A DNA stretch of 64,000 bases from Chachezhania sediminis (lineage in GTDB: Bacteria > Pseudomonadota > Alphaproteobacteria > Rhodobacterales > Rhodobacteraceae): contig NZ_VOPH01000005.1 in assembly GCF_009765275.1 (NCBI RefSeq), positions 310,001-374,000 on the forward strand, written 5' to 3'. Below are positions 62,170-64,000 of the stretch, piece after piece; within the stretch, counting starts at the first letter, position 1; each line of letters opens with the position of its first letter. Made by a program: the position numbers and the translations under genes. A model generated the notes under the pieces. It made no database searches, had not been told where the DNA came from, and worked only from the letters and a program-made list of their open reading frames with translations.

Positions 62170-62529
62170 TCAGATCCTCAGGCCGCCTTCGCGTGCCGCA
62201 TCGGCCAGCGCCTTGACTTTCCCGTGGAACAGGAAGCCACCGCGGTCGAAATAGGCCTCTTCGACCCCGGCCGCCTTGGCGCGTTCGGCAATCGCCGCGC
62301 CGACTTTCGCCGCCGCTTCGACATTGTTCTTGCCGACGAACCCCAGGTCCTTCTCCAACGTCGAGGCTGCCGCGATGGTGCGGCCTGCCACGTCGTCGAT
62401 CAACTGGACCGAGATGTTCTTGTTCGAACGGTGCACCGACAGCCGCATGCGGCCGGCGTTCACCTTGCGAAGCTTGTTCCGGACGCGCATGCGGCGCTTC
62501 AGAAACAGTGTACGTTTGCTGTTTGCCAT
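62170..62529 (-). CDS. rplR: 50S ribosomal protein L18
   Basis: 119 residues. [31 protein letters not shown] and [24 protein letters not shown] match L18. ATG 62529 lies 11 bases after the end of rplF. 5S rRNA-binding protein; nothing unusual in the sequence. Confidence 0.98.
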   Translation of the reverse strand: MANSKRTLFLKRRMRVRNKLRKVNAGRMRLSVHRSNKNISVQLIDDVAGRTIAAASTLEKDLGFVGKNNVEAAAKVGAAIAERAKAAGVEEAYFDRGGFLFHGKVKALADAAREGGLRI

Positions 62530-62540
62530 TGTGCGAGCCC

Positions 62541-63074
62541 TTACTTCTTCTTGCCTTCCTTGCGGAAGATGTACTCGCCCTTGTAGCGGATGCCCTTGCC
62601 CTTGTAGGGCTCCGGCCCGCGCCAAGCGCGAATGTTCGCGGCAACCTGACCAACTTCCTGCTGGTCGATGCCTTCCACGACGATCTCGGTCTGCTTCGGC
62701 GTGGTCACGGTGATGCCCTGGGGCACCGTGAAGTCCACGTCATGGCTGTAGCCGAGGTTCAGCTTCAGGACGTTGCCCTGCATCTGGGCGCGGTAACCCA
62801 CACCCTGGATCTCGAGCTCTTTCTTGAAGCCTTCGGTGACGCCGGTGACCAGGTTCTGCACCATTGTGCGGCTCATGCCCCACTGCTGGAGCGCCCGCTT
62901 GGACTTGCCGCGCGGCTGAACCGACACGGCATTGTCTTCAACGGCGATGGTCACGTCGTCCGTGGCAGTGAAGGCGCGGGTGCCTTTCGGACCCTTCACC
63001 TCGATCGTCTGGCCAGACACCGATGCGGACACGCCGCCCGGAAGCTCGACCGGTCTTTTCCCAATCCGAGACAT
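62541..63074 (-). CDS. rplF: 50S ribosomal protein L6
   Basis: 177 residues. [19 protein letters not shown], the internal repeat ([16 protein letters not shown]) and the C-terminal [19 protein letters not shown] are diagnostic. Starts 11 bases after rpsH, with AAGGAGG upstream of the ATG. Confidence 0.99.
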   Translation of the reverse strand: MSRIGKRPVELPGGVSASVSGQTIEVKGPKGTRAFTATDDVTIAVEDNAVSVQPRGKSKRALQQWGMSRTMVQNLVTGVTEGFKKELEIQGVGYRAQMQGNVLKLNLGYSHDVDFTVPQGITVTTPKQTEIVVEGIDQQEVGQVAANIRAWRGPEPYKGKGIRYKGEYIFRKEGKKK

Positions 63075-63085
63075 TTCCGACCTCC

Positions 63086-63478
63086 TTAGAAGACGGTGCA
63101 GAGCACTTCGCCGCCAACATTCTGGCTGCGCGCGCTTGCATCCGACATCACGCCCTTCGGCGTGGAGACAATCGAGACGCCCAGACCCTGGCGGACTTCC
63201 GGCAGGTCTTTGACGCCCATGTAAACGCGACGACCGGGGGTCGAAACACGCTTGAGTTCACGGATCACCGGAGCGCCTTCATAGTACTTCAGGCTGATTT
63301 CCAGTGCCGGGTGGCCGTTCTCGCCGGTCACGTGCTCGTAGCCACGGATGTAGCCTTCGTCGGCCAGCACATCCAGGACCCAGGCACGCAGCTTGGACGC
63401 AGGGGTCAGAACAGTGGAGCGACGACGCATCTGCGCGTTGCGGATCCGGGTGAGCATATCGCCGATAGGATCGTTCAT
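63086..63478 (-). CDS. rpsH: 30S ribosomal protein S8
   Basis: 130 residues. [30 protein letters not shown] and the C-terminal [20 protein letters not shown] are the S8 signature. S8 usually also represses the spc operon by binding a hairpin in the rplE region, which is at the window's edge here. Starts 13 bases after rpsN. Confidence 0.99.
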   Translation of the reverse strand: MNDPIGDMLTRIRNAQMRRRSTVLTPASKLRAWVLDVLADEGYIRGYEHVTGENGHPALEISLKYYEGAPVIRELKRVSTPGRRVYMGVKDLPEVRQGLGVSIVSTPKGVMSDASARSQNVGGEVLCTVF

Positions 63479-63491
63479 GATCTGCCCTCCC

Positions 63492-63797
63492 TTACCAGCT
63501 GGACTTCACAAGGCCCGGGATCTGACCGTTGGAGCCCAGCTCCCGCAGCATGATCCGGCTGACCTTGAGTTTGCGATAATACGCGTGCGGACGGCCCGTC
63601 AGCTGGCACCGGTTGTGCAGCCGCGTGGGCGAGCTGTTGCGCGGCAGCTTTGCCAGCTTCAGCCGTGCCTTGAACCGCTCTTCCATCGGAAGGCTGTCGT
63701 CATTCGCGATTTCCTTCAGCGCGGCACGCTTGGCAGCGTATTGGGCCACCAGCTTCTCGCGCTTCTTTTCGCGTTCGATCATGGATTTCTTAGCCAT
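63492..63797 (-). CDS. rpsN: 30S ribosomal protein S14
   Basis: 101 residues, the long zinc-free form: [20 protein letters not shown] and [20 protein letters not shown] with a single cysteine in place of the CxxC ribbon of short S14. It starts 18 bases after rplE ends. Confidence 0.99.
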   Translation of the reverse strand: MAKKSMIEREKKREKLVAQYAAKRAALKEIANDDSLPMEERFKARLKLAKLPRNSSPTRLHNRCQLTGRPHAYYRKLKVSRIMLRELGSNGQIPGLVKSSW

Positions 63798-63815
63798 GTG
63801 GTGTTCCTTCCGCGC

Positions 63816-64000
63816 TTACGAGTTGAAGGGCATGTTGAAATGCTTCAACAGCGCCTTGGCTTCGTCGTCGGTTTTCGCCGTGGTGGCAATAACGATGTCC
63901 ATCCCCCAGTTCTCGTCGACCTTGTCGAAGTCGATTTCGGGGAAAACGATGTGTTCCTTGATGCCCATGGCATAGTTGCCACGACCGTCGAAGCTCTTGC
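63816..64000 (-). CDS. rplE: 50S ribosomal protein L5 (C-terminal part)
   Basis: The 5' part lies beyond the right edge; 60 codons and the stop (TAA, 63816-63818) are present. The end reads [46 protein letters not shown] and [10 protein letters not shown], the conserved L5 C-terminus. It contacts 5S rRNA and precedes rpsN by 18 bases. Confidence 0.97.
   Translation of the reverse strand, partial: KSFDGRGNYAMGIKEHIVFPEIDFDKVDENWGMDIVIATTAKTDDEAKALLKHFNMPFNS

Noticed and set aside
1-64000. CRISPR array, tRNA or rRNA genes, prophage, insertion sequences
   Set aside because: No regularly spaced repeats, no TTCGA-type T-arm with a cloverleaf, no rRNA-like blocks, and no transposase, integrase or phage structural protein in any frame.

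Overview
The window is high-GC, gene-dense DNA typical of an alphaproteobacterium of the order Rhodobacterales (Rhodobacter/Paracoccus/roseobacter relatives). Pointers are a BztABCD-type acidic amino acid ABC transporter, an ATP12-type F1 assembly chaperone, the pyrB-membrane protein-membrane protein-pyrX-plsY string, yidC-engB-argB, uvrC/pgsA/moaD/moaE, and the ribosomal order rplE-rpsN-rpsH-rplF-rplR-rpsE-rpmD-rplO-secY-adk-rpsM-rpsK-rpoA-rplQ. Placement below the order is not possible from this sequence alone. I found no tRNA, rRNA, CRISPR array, prophage or insertion sequence. Almost everything is core-genome housekeeping.

Layout. 0-5 kb: end of a Sua5-type tRNA threonylcarbamoylation enzyme, an unrecognised secreted protein, YqgE, a secreted DsbD-N-like protein and a Nudix hydrolase. 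5-10 kb: an RND efflux pump (inner-membrane pump plus adaptor), both with unusual C-terminal additions. 10-13 kb: moaB, a LysE exporter, a phosphoesterase and a family-4-like uracil-DNA glycosylase that lacks most iron-sulfur cysteines. 13-17 kb: a pyrimidine/phospholipid operon (pyrB, two small membrane proteins, a non-catalytic dihydroorotase homologue, plsY). 17-21.7 kb: DUF805 protein, gshA, a small membrane protein, rsmE, divergent ubiA. 21.7-24.1 kb: an OmpA-family protein with a very acidic tail and an overlapping coiled-coil membrane protein.

24.7-31 kb: moaE-moaD-pgsA and uvrC, separated by a divergent nmrA-like/hxlR pair that has a near-ideal operator palindrome and related dispersed repeats beyond both gene ends; then a FolM-like reductase. 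31-37.8 kb: a Ca2+/Na+ antiporter, a zinc-ribbon mini-protein, an S49 peptidase, a YadGH-type ABC exporter, a CoxG-like protein, a DMT transporter and ttcA. 37.9-44.6 kb: a c-di-GMP phosphodiesterase, yidC-engB, argB, an iron-sulfur protein and a SixA-like phosphatase. 44.7-49.2 kb: the bztABCD operon. 49.4-52.3 kb: crcB-rluC-HAD phosphatase-atp12, linked by four-base stop/start overlaps. 52.4-55.2 kb: rarA and an HtrA/Deg protease. 55.3-64 kb: the spc-alpha ribosomal operon through rplQ, cut at the right edge inside rplE.

The most unusual non-coding signals are palindromes. A family of short inverted repeats (GGTGCGTGG paired with CCACGCACC) sits only in gaps inside the ribosomal operon, which is also punctuated by terminator-like hairpins. 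A perfect 28-bp-arm hairpin follows argB. Two back-to-back hairpins fill the ttcA-phosphodiesterase gap up to the Shine-Dalgarno sequence. No clearly new multi-gene defence or metabolic system is visible; the best leads are the pyr/pls operon, the hxlR cassette and the palindrome family.
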